Below, one piece after another: positions 48,476 to 57,730 of a stretch of DNA of 64,000 nt. The notes beneath the pieces were generated by a model. That model did not search any database. It was not told the origin of the DNA and saw nothing but the letters and a program-made list of their open reading frames with translations. Source of the stretch: Lachnocurva sp029100405. GTDB taxonomy: Bacteria > Bacillota > Clostridia > Lachnospirales > Lachnospiraceae. Within the stretch, counting starts at the first letter, position 1. Each line of letters begins with the position of its first letter. The stretch lies in the NCBI GenBank assembly GCA_046263755.1, contig JBJYZC010000014.1:1-64000 (forward strand), in the 5' to 3' direction. The translations under genes and the position numbers were made by a program.

Positions 48476-49945
48476 TTACTTCATTGTAAACACCGGATTT
48501 AAGATTGATTTAATCTGTCCATCCGCCAAGTTGTTAACCGCCATCTCGATAAACCTGTCCCGGGTGACTTCAAAGCTGCTTCCATACGCTGAACTTAGCA
48601 TATCAACAATTACGCTGAATTTATCCTTAGCAAGCTGTCTCGGTTTTGATGAATTGCAGTTCTGATATTCCTTACTGAGAAGAACGTCCTTCTGCTCTAA
48701 ATGGAAGATTTCTCTTATTTTATCTCTAAAAGCATTCTCAGCATGTTCGAATGTATCGACAAGCCAATTTTCAGGTGTAAATCCAAGGCTTCTAACATAT
48801 TGTGGAAATCTATCATGCAAGTCTTTAAACTTCGGCTTGCTGTCAATATCATCAAAAGCATCAGCATCTACAAGTGCGAACACTTTAGATTGAGCTAATA
48901 ACCTGTCCTTTGTGTTAGCCATGAGTCTGGCTGTCTGTTCAAATCCGCCAACAGGCACAACATAGCACTGGGCACTCGCATTTTGGGGTTCAATGTTGAT
49001 ATATCGATTCAGCATATGCCTCAATATCTCTCTAGCAATATCATCTTCAACAAATATCACATAATCGAACGTATTTGATTTTTCAATATCCACCTCTCCT
49101 AAGGCTAATGCCGGATAGCATGGATTTACCACCTTCATATTTCCATTGCCACAATCTTCAAGCAGGTAAAGGCAATTCTTATCAATTCCTTTTATCATTG
49201 CCGGTGAATGGCTTGAAATAAATATTGTCAGATTCTTCTCGTCAGCTTGTTTTTTCAGATAGTCTAATAGATTCACCTGAACCCTAGGATGTAAGGCGAG
49301 CTCAGCCTCATCTAATAAAATCATAGTATCCGGCTGTGCGCGATATAATTTTTCACAAAGTCTCACAAGAGCTAACTCTCCCGTGCTGAATCTTTTCTCC
49401 GAATAATAATACTGACTGTCTTTTAGAAGATAAAAATAAGTCGGATGCTTTCCTCTGCCATTTGTATTTCGCAGTCTCTTTAACTGTGTATACTTATCGG
49501 TATCAAAGAGCAGATTCATTGCATTGCAGATTTCCTGTTCTACTTGCGTTGTATTGCCAGGCCTTATGTCGTCTGCTTTTATATCTATCCTTTTTGAATC
49601 TGCACTAATGAAGACAGAGCTGGAGTATCCAAAATTACCAAGCAACCTGCTTCCTTTTCTAGGTGTCGCCGCCCACCTCTTACTTTCTTTTTTAAACAGT
49701 ACGCTTTGACCATCAAGCTCATAGATAATGCGCGCCGACCTATATTGATCAGCCTTATTCCATGTTCCTGTATTTCTAAAAGCATTTGCGAATGCCATTG
49801 AATCTCCAATTCTGTTGATACATGTGAGAATTGTGGTCTTTCCAGCGCCATTAGCACCTGCAAGCATGTAAACGCCGTTCTTCTCGGGCAGTGTGAATTC
49901 AAGATACTTTATTCCTTTAAGCTTTTCAATAATCAGCTTACGCAC
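48476..49945 (-). CDS. OLD-family ATPase with TOPRIM nuclease domain
   Basis: 489 residues. SMC/ABC-type ATPase: Walker A AGANGAGKTTILTC (about 29-42), signature-like FSTGELALVRLCEKLY, Walker B TMILLDEAELALHPRVQV, and the histidine switch FISSHSPAMIKG. The C-terminal half holds a TOPRIM-like domain with YVIFVEDDIAREIL (acidic residue) and VFALVDADAFDDID (DxD). This is the layout of overcoming-lysogenization-defect nucleases, many of which act in phage defence (for example with a second subunit in Gabija or as PARIS-like ATPases). Third gene of a cassette with the two genes upstream. Confidence 0.88.
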   Translation of the reverse strand: MRKLIIEKLKGIKYLEFTLPEKNGVYMLAGANGAGKTTILTCINRIGDSMAFANAFRNTGTWNKADQYRSARIIYELDGQSVLFKKESKRWAATPRKGSRLLGNFGYSSSVFISADSKRIDIKADDIRPGNTTQVEQEICNAMNLLFDTDKYTQLKRLRNTNGRGKHPTYFYLLKDSQYYYSEKRFSTGELALVRLCEKLYRAQPDTMILLDEAELALHPRVQVNLLDYLKKQADEKNLTIFISSHSPAMIKGIDKNCLYLLEDCGNGNMKVVNPCYPALALGEVDIEKSNTFDYVIFVEDDIAREILRHMLNRYINIEPQNASAQCYVVPVGGFEQTARLMANTKDRLLAQSKVFALVDADAFDDIDSKPKFKDLHDRFPQYVRSLGFTPENWLVDTFEHAENAFRDKIREIFHLEQKDVLLSKEYQNCNSSKPRQLAKDKFSVIVDMLSSAYGSSFEVTRDRFIEMAVNNLADGQIKSILNPVFTMK

Positions 49946-50010
49946 TTCTATCCCTCTTTTGGTTTATCATCCATGATTTCAATCCAGAACCGTTTACATT
50001 GGTTACTGTT

Positions 50011-50832
50011 TTATATCCTTAACACCCCGAACTGTTGCAACACCCCAGCAATCTGTGCTATGGCCGCCGCAAATTCCACCGCCTGTGGCACTTTACTTGC
50101 TATGCTCTTCATATTCTCATAAGCAATCCTAACCACACTCTTTTTCGGCTTTCCTGAGGTCATTTCTTCTTCAATTATGTCAGTGCATTCGAAGACTTCA
50201 TCCCTGTCCTCGTCTGACAGGTCAATGGCATTGTCCTTCAAATCCTTTATTGCCTTTTTCAAAGCCAGGATCTCGGCTGTGTTTTTCTGCTGAGCTGTTA
50301 CTGTCCCATTGTCCTGTGCAATATTCAGCTGGGCAATGCCTCCATCCTGAACATTGATGTTAAAGGTCTTGTTCTCGTCCGTTCCCATCTTTATCCCTAC
50401 ATCCGTCAGATAATCGTCAATGTGATTGATAAGAAGAGCCGTGATCCTGCTGTTGAAATTTCTCAGCATGTCATCATAATGCTTGCTGCCACTGGCATAG
50501 CTCGTGATGACTCCCCGAATCGGACGGCAATCCACTGAATCAAGGTACTTCAAAAGATCATAAACGCCGATAACCTCGGATTCTACTGTGTCTCCGAAGC
50601 GGAAAGTGACCCTTCCGTAAGAACCAGCTACTTCTGATACTACCGCTTTGAGGTCAGCATTAGGTTCACCACAGCTATAGATGTATTCCTTGATTAGATT
50701 CTGGCTATCAATAAATGACAGAAAGATTTTCAGATCTTGCGGGAAATCATCAACTACAGACTGTAGCAGCCTATTTCCCACAGAAACAAAATCGTGTTCA
50801 ACAATTTTAAGATCTTTACGGCTATAATTCAT
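50011..50832 (-). CDS. Unknown protein, candidate effector/partner of OLD cassette
   Basis: 273 residues from the ATG at 50832; the frame extends to 50889 within the preceding gene. The N-terminal half is alpha/beta (YSRKDLKIVEHDFVSVGNRL, VTFRFGDTVESEVIG). At about residues 155-180 is FNINVQDGGIAQLNIAQDNG, a short N/G-rich beta motif that I have seen in several bacterial conflict proteins. The C-terminus is hydrophobic (VEFAAAIAQIAGVLQQFGV), which could insert in a membrane. No enzyme motif. It is 65 bases upstream of the OLD gene, on the same strand, so the two probably work together. Confidence 0.75.
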   Translation of the reverse strand: MNYSRKDLKIVEHDFVSVGNRLLQSVVDDFPQDLKIFLSFIDSQNLIKEYIYSCGEPNADLKAVVSEVAGSYGRVTFRFGDTVESEVIGVYDLLKYLDSVDCRPIRGVITSYASGSKHYDDMLRNFNSRITALLINHIDDYLTDVGIKMGTDENKTFNINVQDGGIAQLNIAQDNGTVTAQQKNTAEILALKKAIKDLKDNAIDLSDEDRDEVFECTDIIEEEMTSGKPKKSVVRIAYENMKSIASKVPQAVEFAAAIAQIAGVLQQFGVLRI

Positions 50833-50861
50833 CCGGTACTCACCTAAACGTTCTGTTTGAT

Positions 50862-51341
50862 TCAAAGGCCGAAGTTCTTCACTCCACATAGAGGGCAGGT
50901 ATACGCGCTGTTTCTCAGCAAAGGTCTTATCTTGCTATATTTCCCACAATATGAGCAGCAGGAAGGCTTCAGAGTGTCAATCACTGACCTGATCGGAGTC
51001 GGGGTTTCTTCCTTAATAATTGACGTCGACTTTACCTTGACAAATTTATTGCCCTTCAGGCTTTTCTCCAAATCCTTCATCATGGAATTGACTAGTTCCC
51101 CGGCATAGTTTGACGCAACCGTTTCTGCATACTTCCTTACATCATCTGTAATAAAATCGGATCTACTATAAGATGCAAAGCCGCATGCTGGACAATGGAT
51201 GTTCAAGACTCCCTCATCGTGGATATCGCGAACCTTCAGTCTGAAAAGTTCTCCACACTGAGGGCATTTCATCAATACATATCCGTCATTGTCCGCAGGG
51301 ATTGAAATTGTAAATGTTGTTGATTCAGGTATATTACCCAT
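50862..51341 (-). CDS. Zinc-ribbon protein of the OLD cassette
   Basis: 159 residues from the ATG at 51341, which directly follows the acetyltransferase stop. Two N-terminal CxxC pairs (MKCPQCGELFRLKV, NIHCPACGFASYS) and two C-terminal pairs (CCSYCGKYSK, YTCPLCGVKNFGL) frame a helical middle. Such double zinc ribbons bind nucleic acid or protein. It overlaps or abuts both neighbours, suggesting one transcript with the unknown protein and the OLD ATPase. It could act as the sensor or adaptor of the cassette (inference). Confidence 0.75.
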   Translation of the reverse strand: MGNIPESTTFTISIPADNDGYVLMKCPQCGELFRLKVRDIHDEGVLNIHCPACGFASYSRSDFITDDVRKYAETVASNYAGELVNSMMKDLEKSLKGNKFVKVKSTSIIKEETPTPIRSVIDTLKPSCCSYCGKYSKIRPLLRNSAYTCPLCGVKNFGL

Positions 51342-51342
51342 A

Positions 51343-51972
51343 TTAGCTTTTCTTCGGCATCCAGGAGGTGAGCCGCTTTGCGTCATCAAGAGTTTTGATC
51401 TCAGAATAGAAATTGTTTATATGTTCCTTGATATCTTTCTCATTAAGCTGAGAATAATCAATCTTCAATAACTCTTCGATAATGTCAGACGTAAAGCGGT
51501 ACTTGATAACTTTTGCCGGTACTCCGCCTACGATTGCATATGGAGGTACATCTTTAGAGACTACTGCCCCAGCAGCTATTACTGCACCTTGATCTATGTG
51601 AACACCCGAAAGAATGGTTGCTCCATAACCGATCCAAACATCATCGTCGACAATGATGTCACCCTTGGAAAGCGCTTCGAATTCCTGGTCCTGTGCAATA
51701 AATACATGATAAGGAAAAGAAGATATCGTATTCGTTGGATGATCAGCATTCAAGATGAACATCACATTCCCGGCAATGGAGCAAAAAGAGCCGATAGTAA
51801 GTTTTTGGCCTCGATTATAGTTATAAACAGATAAATCTCCATATGTTTTTTTGCCAACTTTTACAGAATCAAAATCGAACTGACTTTGAGCCACTGTGGA
51901 ATTGTGAGGATTTCTCTCTCTCCAGGCCTTTCGATATTGATGAAGTTGTATTTTTGTTAGTATTCCAAGCAT
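51343..51972 (-). CDS. Hexapeptide-repeat acetyltransferase (CatB-like)
   Basis: 209 residues. Left-handed beta-helix repeats run from SVYNYNRGQKLTIGSFCSIA to GYGATILSGVHIDQGAVIAA and VSKDVPPYAIVGGVPAKVI; the NADHPTNTISSFPYHVF segment contains the xenobiotic-acetyltransferase catalytic histidine region. It probably O- or N-acetylates a sugar of the surface polysaccharide. GGGGGTAG lies before the start; short spacing to the WbsX-like gene upstream. Confidence 0.9.
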   Translation of the reverse strand: MLGILTKIQLHQYRKAWRERNPHNSTVAQSQFDFDSVKVGKKTYGDLSVYNYNRGQKLTIGSFCSIAGNVMFILNADHPTNTISSFPYHVFIAQDQEFEALSKGDIIVDDDVWIGYGATILSGVHIDQGAVIAAGAVVSKDVPPYAIVGGVPAKVIKYRFTSDIIEELLKIDYSQLNEKDIKEHINNFYSEIKTLDDAKRLTSWMPKKS

Positions 51973-51986
51973 TTCTACCCCCGAAC

Positions 51987-53057
51987 TTACGATTGAGAAT
52001 CGTTAAATTCCTTAATCCACTCCAAATTTCGATAACCATCTTCTTCTGTTGGTTCAAGAATCATATCTTCGCACCACTCATTCCACGCATTGACAATCGC
52101 AAAATCAGCATTCTTTATTTTACTCATGTATTGCATAAACTTGGCTTTTTCAACATGGGATATTATGTAGCCTCTCTGTTTATGACGAGAAGTGTTATCC
52201 CATTCAAAAAAAATGCCTGGAATAATCCTCTTATTGGTAAAGTACTGATTTTGGCTAATCATGACATCATACAAATCGTTGCCTCTGTAGGTCTGCACCT
52301 TTTTTATGATTCCTCTTTGGCACAGTCTATATTTTATCCGATCCCAATAATATAAAAGCTTAATTTTATCAGTATCCATCTTTACTCGAGCTACTGCTGG
52401 AGATGACATGAAGATATAATCATCATTTTTCAGCAGCAACTGTCTATCTACACTCTGATAAGATGTGCATTCTCTAATTATTTTGATTCCATTAAATCCA
52501 TTCTTCTTACATTCTACATCAAAATAATTTATCATCTCTTCCAATTCAGGAAAAGTTACATCATATATCATAAATAAAGGTCTGTTGTCGATTTTTGTGT
52601 ACCTTGGATCCTTAAAGAAAGGTAACAAATACTCGAAGTGATGCTTCCAAGATGCAGTCGTTCCATAAGTTTGAGCTTGTAATATAGTTTTCTTTCCTTC
52701 CCAAGAGCGGTACCATGTATGATTAGCCCAACAAAAAAAGAATTCCTGATCAATATCCTTCCACTTGAGAAGATTTTCTGCAGGCTTCTCCAGTAATAGT
52801 TTTCCATCGAAATAATAATGATAGTATACTAGTCCTGAAATACCGTATTTATGCATAAGGCTTGTCTGCCATTCAACTGTACTTTTGTCAAGCATACAAT
52901 AATAATTATTGTTGAGCGGATGCTTAGGCTGCTTATGCCCATTAAACAAAGGTTTCGCATTTTTAACATTTACCCATTCGGTAAACCCTTTGCCCCACCA
53001 TTCATCATTTTCTTTTGTTTCGTAGAACTGAGGTAAAAACAAAGAATATATCTTCAT
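51987..53057 (-). CDS. WbsX-like glycosyltransferase / GH99-like protein
   Basis: 356 residues. Opening KIYSLFLPQFYETKENDEWW and GKGFTEWVNVKNAKPLF, then YGISGLVYYHYYFDGKLLLE, WANHTWYRSW, and AIVNAWNEWCED are hallmark segments of WbsX (GH99-like TIM barrel) proteins found in O-antigen and rhamnan loci. Usually annotated as glycosyltransferase WbsX; the reaction is not firmly known. Immediately downstream of the epimerase gene. Confidence 0.88.
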   Translation of the reverse strand: MKIYSLFLPQFYETKENDEWWGKGFTEWVNVKNAKPLFNGHKQPKHPLNNNYYCMLDKSTVEWQTSLMHKYGISGLVYYHYYFDGKLLLEKPAENLLKWKDIDQEFFFCWANHTWYRSWEGKKTILQAQTYGTTASWKHHFEYLLPFFKDPRYTKIDNRPLFMIYDVTFPELEEMINYFDVECKKNGFNGIKIIRECTSYQSVDRQLLLKNDDYIFMSSPAVARVKMDTDKIKLLYYWDRIKYRLCQRGIIKKVQTYRGNDLYDVMISQNQYFTNKRIIPGIFFEWDNTSRHKQRGYIISHVEKAKFMQYMSKIKNADFAIVNAWNEWCEDMILEPTEEDGYRNLEWIKEFNDSQS

Positions 53058-53064
53058 AATGTTA

Positions 53065-54183
53065 TTAATAGCTTTCTCTCATCTTACCAAATTCCAGCAC
53101 GTCCGCAATTCTCTCGCTTGCGTGTCCGTCGCCGTATGGATTCTTGGCGCCGCTCATCTTCTTATAAGCTTCCGGATTATCCAACAGCCTAGTGAATTCT
53201 TTATAGATAATTTCCTCGGATGTTCCCACCAGCTTCAGTGTCCCAGCATCGATTCCTTCGGGTCTCTCTGTAGTATCCCGCATGACAAGAACCGGTTTTC
53301 CAAGCGAAGGAGCCTCTTCCTGAATTCCGCCGGAGTCCGTGAGGATCAGATAGGAATGATGCATATAGTTATGGAAGTCTAGCACATCGAGCGGTTCAAT
53401 GATCCTTATCCGGTCATCATCACCGAATACCTCATGCGCAGCAGAACGAACTACCGGATTCATATGTATCGGGTAGATAGCTTTAACATCATCATGTTCA
53501 TCCAGTACTCTCTTGATAGCTCTGAACATATGGTGCATGGGCTCGCCAAGATTCTCACGTCTGTGCGCTGTGATTGTGATGAGCCTGCAGCCCTTCGCCC
53601 ATTCCAGGTTCTCATCCGTGTAATCTCTCCTGACCGTGGTCTTAAGGGCGTCAATCGCGGTATTACCAGTTACCCAGATGGTCTCAGGCTTTTTGCCTTC
53701 CTTCAGCAGATTCTGTCTGGACAGCTCAGTCGGAGCGAAATTATACTGGGATATAATAGATACCGCTTCCCTGTTAAACTCTTCCGGGTAAGGACTATAT
53801 ATATTATAGGTACGCAGCCCAGCCTCGACGTGTCCGACCGGGATCTGCAGATAAAAGCAGGCGAGAGCTGTAACAAACGTGGTGGTTGTATCGCCATGGA
53901 CTAACACTACGTCAGGCCTAACCTCTTTAAGAACTTTTTTGATCTTATTCAGAATATTAGTCGTGATATCGAAAAGTGTCTGCCTTTCCTTCATGATGGA
54001 AAGATCGTAGTCTGGGACCACCTTGAAGACTTCAAGCACCTGATCCAGCATCTGCCTGTGCTGTCCGGTGACGGTCACGACAGTCTCTATGTTTTTTCTC
54101 TTCTTCAGCTCATTAACGAGCGGGCACATCTTTATCGCTTCAGGCCTTGTGCCGAAGACCAGCATAACTGTTTTCACATCCAT
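53065..54183 (-). CDS. wecB: UDP-N-acetylglucosamine 2-epimerase (non-hydrolysing)
   Basis: 372 residues from the ATG at 54183 (AAGGATGATA upstream), the usual family length. GT-B type fold: MLVFGTRPEAIKMCPLV, VVTVTGQHRQMLDQVL, VGHVEAGLRTYN, and the nucleotide-binding LILTDSGGIQEEAPSLGKP. It makes UDP-ManNAc for the polysaccharide repeat unit. Confidence 0.95.
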   Translation of the reverse strand: MDVKTVMLVFGTRPEAIKMCPLVNELKKRKNIETVVTVTGQHRQMLDQVLEVFKVVPDYDLSIMKERQTLFDITTNILNKIKKVLKEVRPDVVLVHGDTTTTFVTALACFYLQIPVGHVEAGLRTYNIYSPYPEEFNREAVSIISQYNFAPTELSRQNLLKEGKKPETIWVTGNTAIDALKTTVRRDYTDENLEWAKGCRLITITAHRRENLGEPMHHMFRAIKRVLDEHDDVKAIYPIHMNPVVRSAAHEVFGDDDRIRIIEPLDVLDFHNYMHHSYLILTDSGGIQEEAPSLGKPVLVMRDTTERPEGIDAGTLKLVGTSEEIIYKEFTRLLDNPEAYKKMSGAKNPYGDGHASERIADVLEFGKMRESY

Positions 54184-54199
54184 CAGAATATCATCCTTG

Positions 54200-55570
54200 T
54201 CATCTGTGTTGCATTGATGCATATAGGATTCCAAGCACAACAATTGCACCTAGGATCAATAATGAATTTTTAGTTATTTTTTCTCTTCTGACTCCCTTAA
54301 TACCATAGTATATTTCTACGCTAAGAAATGGGTAAGTCATAATAAAATGTCTAAAAGTGAATGTTACAAGAACTACCATCCAATACGTCAAAAGCCACGA
54401 GATGGCATTCTTATCCAATTTTATAAAGCTTTTTATAGCATAAGGTACACAAATTATTTGAAGGATAGTTCCCAAGTAAATAATAAGGCGCATTGCTGAA
54501 TAAGCCGGGAACAAGTGAAAATTATCCTGAAATATTTCTCCCGGAAATGGGACTACCATACCCCAAATACTTCTTAATATAAAACCAAACGGTAAAATAG
54601 GGGTTTGGAAAATAAAACTTGACAATCCACCTGAGCTTCCACTACCTTCCGCATATAGTGTATAAAACGAATATGAACTCATATAAGATTCCAGTTCATC
54701 TCGCAAAGTCACAAGCCCTACAAGGGCAAAAATCATTACCAATAAAATTCGTTTTAAAGCAAGATGGCTTTGATTGCCTCCCATAAGAAAATTTATGGCA
54801 ATAATTCCTGCAACAAGAACAAGGATTTTACTTCTTGTGTAAAACAGGATATAGCAGGCTATAGCGATGCCAATCAGTTTGAGCGACACTGCAAACATAT
54901 TTCCGGATTCCAATGTCATTAACAATGTTTTTGCATTGTAAATAATTACAATCATTAGAAATATGCATAGCGTATCTCTGTAAACAAACGATGAAATATA
55001 TAGCGCATTAGGAAATATTGCTAAAATAGAGCAAACTATTCTTGCCTGTCTTGCATCGAAAAACTGATCATCAAGCCTAAGAAACTTATACGTTAAAGAG
55101 CAAACCGAAATCCACAAGTATATATTTAAAACTCTAGGAGATATTGTATGATACTTACCAAAGTTTTCCGATAAGCGCATCATCCATGATATTATCCAGT
55201 AATAGCCTCTGTTATTTGTAATGTCTTCCCTGATATGCGGTACTTGGTTTAGTAAATATGAGCCGCTATTATAAAACTGTTTTGCAAAATGCTCATAGTT
55301 TTCATCATCCATTGCAAAATAGGGCTTACCGAATTTTTCTATTAGACAAAAATACTGAAAAACCATCCATATAAATGCTATGAATGTACATAATAAAATA
55401 GCATTCCAATATTCATGATCTGCAGTATTTGCTGATATGAGTACGATTAAGGTTCCAATCAACCCTATTATAAAAATACCGCCGTTACTGAAAAATACTG
55501 AAAGGAAAATTAAAATAATTAAATTGATAAGGAGATAGCTTGCCCCTTCTTTGGATAGTCTTATCTTCAC
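54200..55570 (-). CDS. Polytopic membrane protein, candidate Wzy polymerase or GT-C transferase
   Basis: 456 residues from a GTG at 55570; no strong ribosome site. About ten to twelve membrane helices with extracytoplasmic loops, including one after PHIREDITNNRGYYWIISW and a large one before LPFGFILRSIWGMVVPFPGE. Position in the cluster and topology fit a Wzy-type repeat-unit polymerase, but the loop pattern also resembles GT-C glycosyltransferases. It is clearly AT-richer than the phage block. Confidence 0.75.
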   Translation of the reverse strand: MKIRLSKEGASYLLINLIILIFLSVFFSNGGIFIIGLIGTLIVLISANTADHEYWNAILLCTFIAFIWMVFQYFCLIEKFGKPYFAMDDENYEHFAKQFYNSGSYLLNQVPHIREDITNNRGYYWIISWMMRLSENFGKYHTISPRVLNIYLWISVCSLTYKFLRLDDQFFDARQARIVCSILAIFPNALYISSFVYRDTLCIFLMIVIIYNAKTLLMTLESGNMFAVSLKLIGIAIACYILFYTRSKILVLVAGIIAINFLMGGNQSHLALKRILLVMIFALVGLVTLRDELESYMSSYSFYTLYAEGSGSSGGLSSFIFQTPILPFGFILRSIWGMVVPFPGEIFQDNFHLFPAYSAMRLIIYLGTILQIICVPYAIKSFIKLDKNAISWLLTYWMVVLVTFTFRHFIMTYPFLSVEIYYGIKGVRREKITKNSLLILGAIVVLGILYASMQHR

Positions 55571-55687
55571 AAATTGTATGGAGCGCCAAATGAAAGAAAT
55601 GGCATCCCCTATCCTCCTTTTCTATTTCCTAATATTCTTTCTTTTCAAGATTAGCTATAATGAGGTTTGTCTCAATTCAAGTTACTA

Positions 55688-56809
55688 TTAGTCAACAATA
55701 TCTTTAACTATTTTCACCAGATCAACACTATCAAAATACGTCTTGCAATTATTCTTCATTTCATCGTAATGCTCATCAACGTATTTCACTGCATCTATGA
55801 CACCCTGCGCTGTCTCCTCTTTGACGCAGACCCCAACGTGATACTGATTAAAGATTTCCTGCAAGCCGGGAACATCTGTCCCGATCATAGGTAGACTGCA
55901 AAGCGCATACTCATATGTTTTATTCGGAGCACAGTAAAGCGCATTCAGTTCCGAATGAAAACCGTCTTTGACAGGAACATACGTCAGAATTCCTATATAG
56001 GCATATTTAGCAATCAGCAGGTGTTCAGGAGGATTCAGAGCACCGATATACTTAATAAATGGATACTTAGCACAAACCTCTTTTCGGTAATCATTATCCT
56101 TTCCCATGAAGTAAAGACAGTAATCATCACCAAGTATCTTCACTGCCTCTGCGAACTGATCAAATTTTCGATCCGCAGTAAAGCCGCCCTGGTAAAGGAT
56201 GATCTTCCGCTTTTCGCTCTTGACCACATCGATCATACTCTTTGCCTGATCCGATACATTCTTTATTTCTGTCTTATAAGGTTTGTTCGGTAGCACCGTA
56301 GGCAACTTATCCAGATGCCACCAGGTCTTTACAATATAAGCTCTATTAATCTCCGGAACTACAACCCTGTATGCTTTCTGTGCATATGGCTCTAGCTCAA
56401 CATGAAACTGCTCGTGGCCGCCAAATACCGGAACATTCTTGGCAAGTTCCATGAGCTGCATGACATGTTTCTTAGCCTGAAAGAGAATCGGACCCACTTC
56501 CCGAATGGTAATCTCAGAAGTAGTCCACACTAAATCATACTGCTTAATCTTCTCGGAGATGAATTTCCGAATCTGTTTTCTGGATTGAAGGCGAATAATA
56601 TACTTCTGAATGTTGTTCTTCGGATCCTGTCTTTTCCCTACGTCGTAATAACGAAAAGCCTTATTTGAAAGAATCTCGGGATCCAATTCATCAACATTAT
56701 AGGAAACTAAAAAGACCTGATGTCCTTGATCAAGTAAATTTTCTACCGCATTAATTGCAGGCGGGCAGTGATTTATATTATTATCCAAGTGAATAAATAG
56801 AATTTTCAT
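55688..56809 (-). CDS. Glycosyltransferase (GT-B, family 1/4-like)
   Basis: 373 residues, AAGGATATTG before start. N-terminal Rossmann part MKILFIHLDNNINHCPPAI; the C-terminal donor-binding half has RKIILYQGGFTADRKFDQ, YLYFMGKDND-type strand (CLYFMGKDNDYRK) and ALCSLPMIGTDVPGLQEIF (E-x7-E-like region). Transfers a sugar to the growing lipid-linked repeat unit on the cytoplasmic face. Linkage cannot be predicted. Confidence 0.88.
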   Translation of the reverse strand: MKILFIHLDNNINHCPPAINAVENLLDQGHQVFLVSYNVDELDPEILSNKAFRYYDVGKRQDPKNNIQKYIIRLQSRKQIRKFISEKIKQYDLVWTTSEITIREVGPILFQAKKHVMQLMELAKNVPVFGGHEQFHVELEPYAQKAYRVVVPEINRAYIVKTWWHLDKLPTVLPNKPYKTEIKNVSDQAKSMIDVVKSEKRKIILYQGGFTADRKFDQFAEAVKILGDDYCLYFMGKDNDYRKEVCAKYPFIKYIGALNPPEHLLIAKYAYIGILTYVPVKDGFHSELNALYCAPNKTYEYALCSLPMIGTDVPGLQEIFNQYHVGVCVKEETAQGVIDAVKYVDEHYDEMKNNCKTYFDSVDLVKIVKDIVD

Positions 56810-56821
56810 TGCACAATATCC

Positions 56822-57730
56822 TTATAAAGCGCTCTTCAGATCGGCTAGGAAATTTCGCGTTGTATACTTATTTGAACGATACTCGCCAAACCTTGTAATT
56901 ATCTGCAGCACCTTACGTTGCTTAATCCAACTGATCCTTTTCTTTAGGAATCGAGTATATTTAACACATGTCTTTCTTTGTTCTTCTGATATCCAAGTAA
57001 GTTTTTGTATTGGCTGGATGTGTTTAAGCTGTCTCTCAATAAGATTGATCCTTTTTTCTGCTGCTGTCTGACCGGTTATACCCGAAGTATTCTCTTCGTG
57101 CATTCTGTGGTACTGTAAAACATTACCGTAAAAAAATATCTGTCCTTCATGAAAAGCCTCAATAAATAAAGCCCAGTCATGCGAGGTTGCTTGCAGGAAT
57201 TTCATGTCAACATTCTCAAAGACACTTTTTCTAAACGCGGCAGTCATACCCAGATAAGAACATACAGCTAAAAGTTCATCTAAAGTCACAACATGATTTT
57301 TCGTGCAGGTAAATGCTGTATTTATTGGGATGAACGCATCCTTAAAATCTATGTATTTCATCGAGCTGATCACGCAGGAAAAATCCTGCTCGAACAATGA
57401 CGTGATCTCTTTTATTTTATTTGGAAGCCAGATGTCATCCTGATCGCAAAGGAAAATAATATCTCCGTTGCAATGGCTAATTGCATTGACAAAATTATTA
57501 GATGCCCCGTGCTCTCCGGAATTATTAATCAATTGCCAGTTTAACAAACGATGATCTCTGATAAATTTCTGCACGATTTCTACCGTAGCGTCGCTTGATC
57601 CATCATCAGAAATAATCACTTCAAATGGTTTATCTGATTGGTCATATATTGATTGCAACTGCTTCAAGATAAATCTCTCGCCATTATACGTGGCCATTGC
57701 AACCGAAATTTTTTTCTTTAAAGCCTCCAT
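56822..57730 (-). CDS. Family 2 glycosyltransferase
   Basis: 302 residues. GT-A fold: SVAMATYNGERFILKQLQSI, VIISDDGSSDATVEIV, and DIIFLCDQDDIWLPNKI with the metal-binding D-x-D equivalent. The C-terminal half resembles rhamnosyl-type transferases of O-antigen clusters. Starts inside the previous gene (13-base overlap). Confidence 0.92.
   Translation of the reverse strand: MEALKKKISVAMATYNGERFILKQLQSIYDQSDKPFEVIISDDGSSDATVEIVQKFIRDHRLLNWQLINNSGEHGASNNFVNAISHCNGDIIFLCDQDDIWLPNKIKEITSLFEQDFSCVISSMKYIDFKDAFIPINTAFTCTKNHVVTLDELLAVCSYLGMTAAFRKSVFENVDMKFLQATSHDWALFIEAFHEGQIFFYGNVLQYHRMHEENTSGITGQTAAEKRINLIERQLKHIQPIQKLTWISEEQRKTCVKYTRFLKKRISWIKQRKVLQIITRFGEYRSNKYTTRNFLADLKSAL

Noticed and set aside
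48249..48665. Rightward frame rich in V-G-R-S repeats
   Set aside because: Complement reading of the CGGT tract, antisense to the SGNH hydrolase and the end of the OLD gene.
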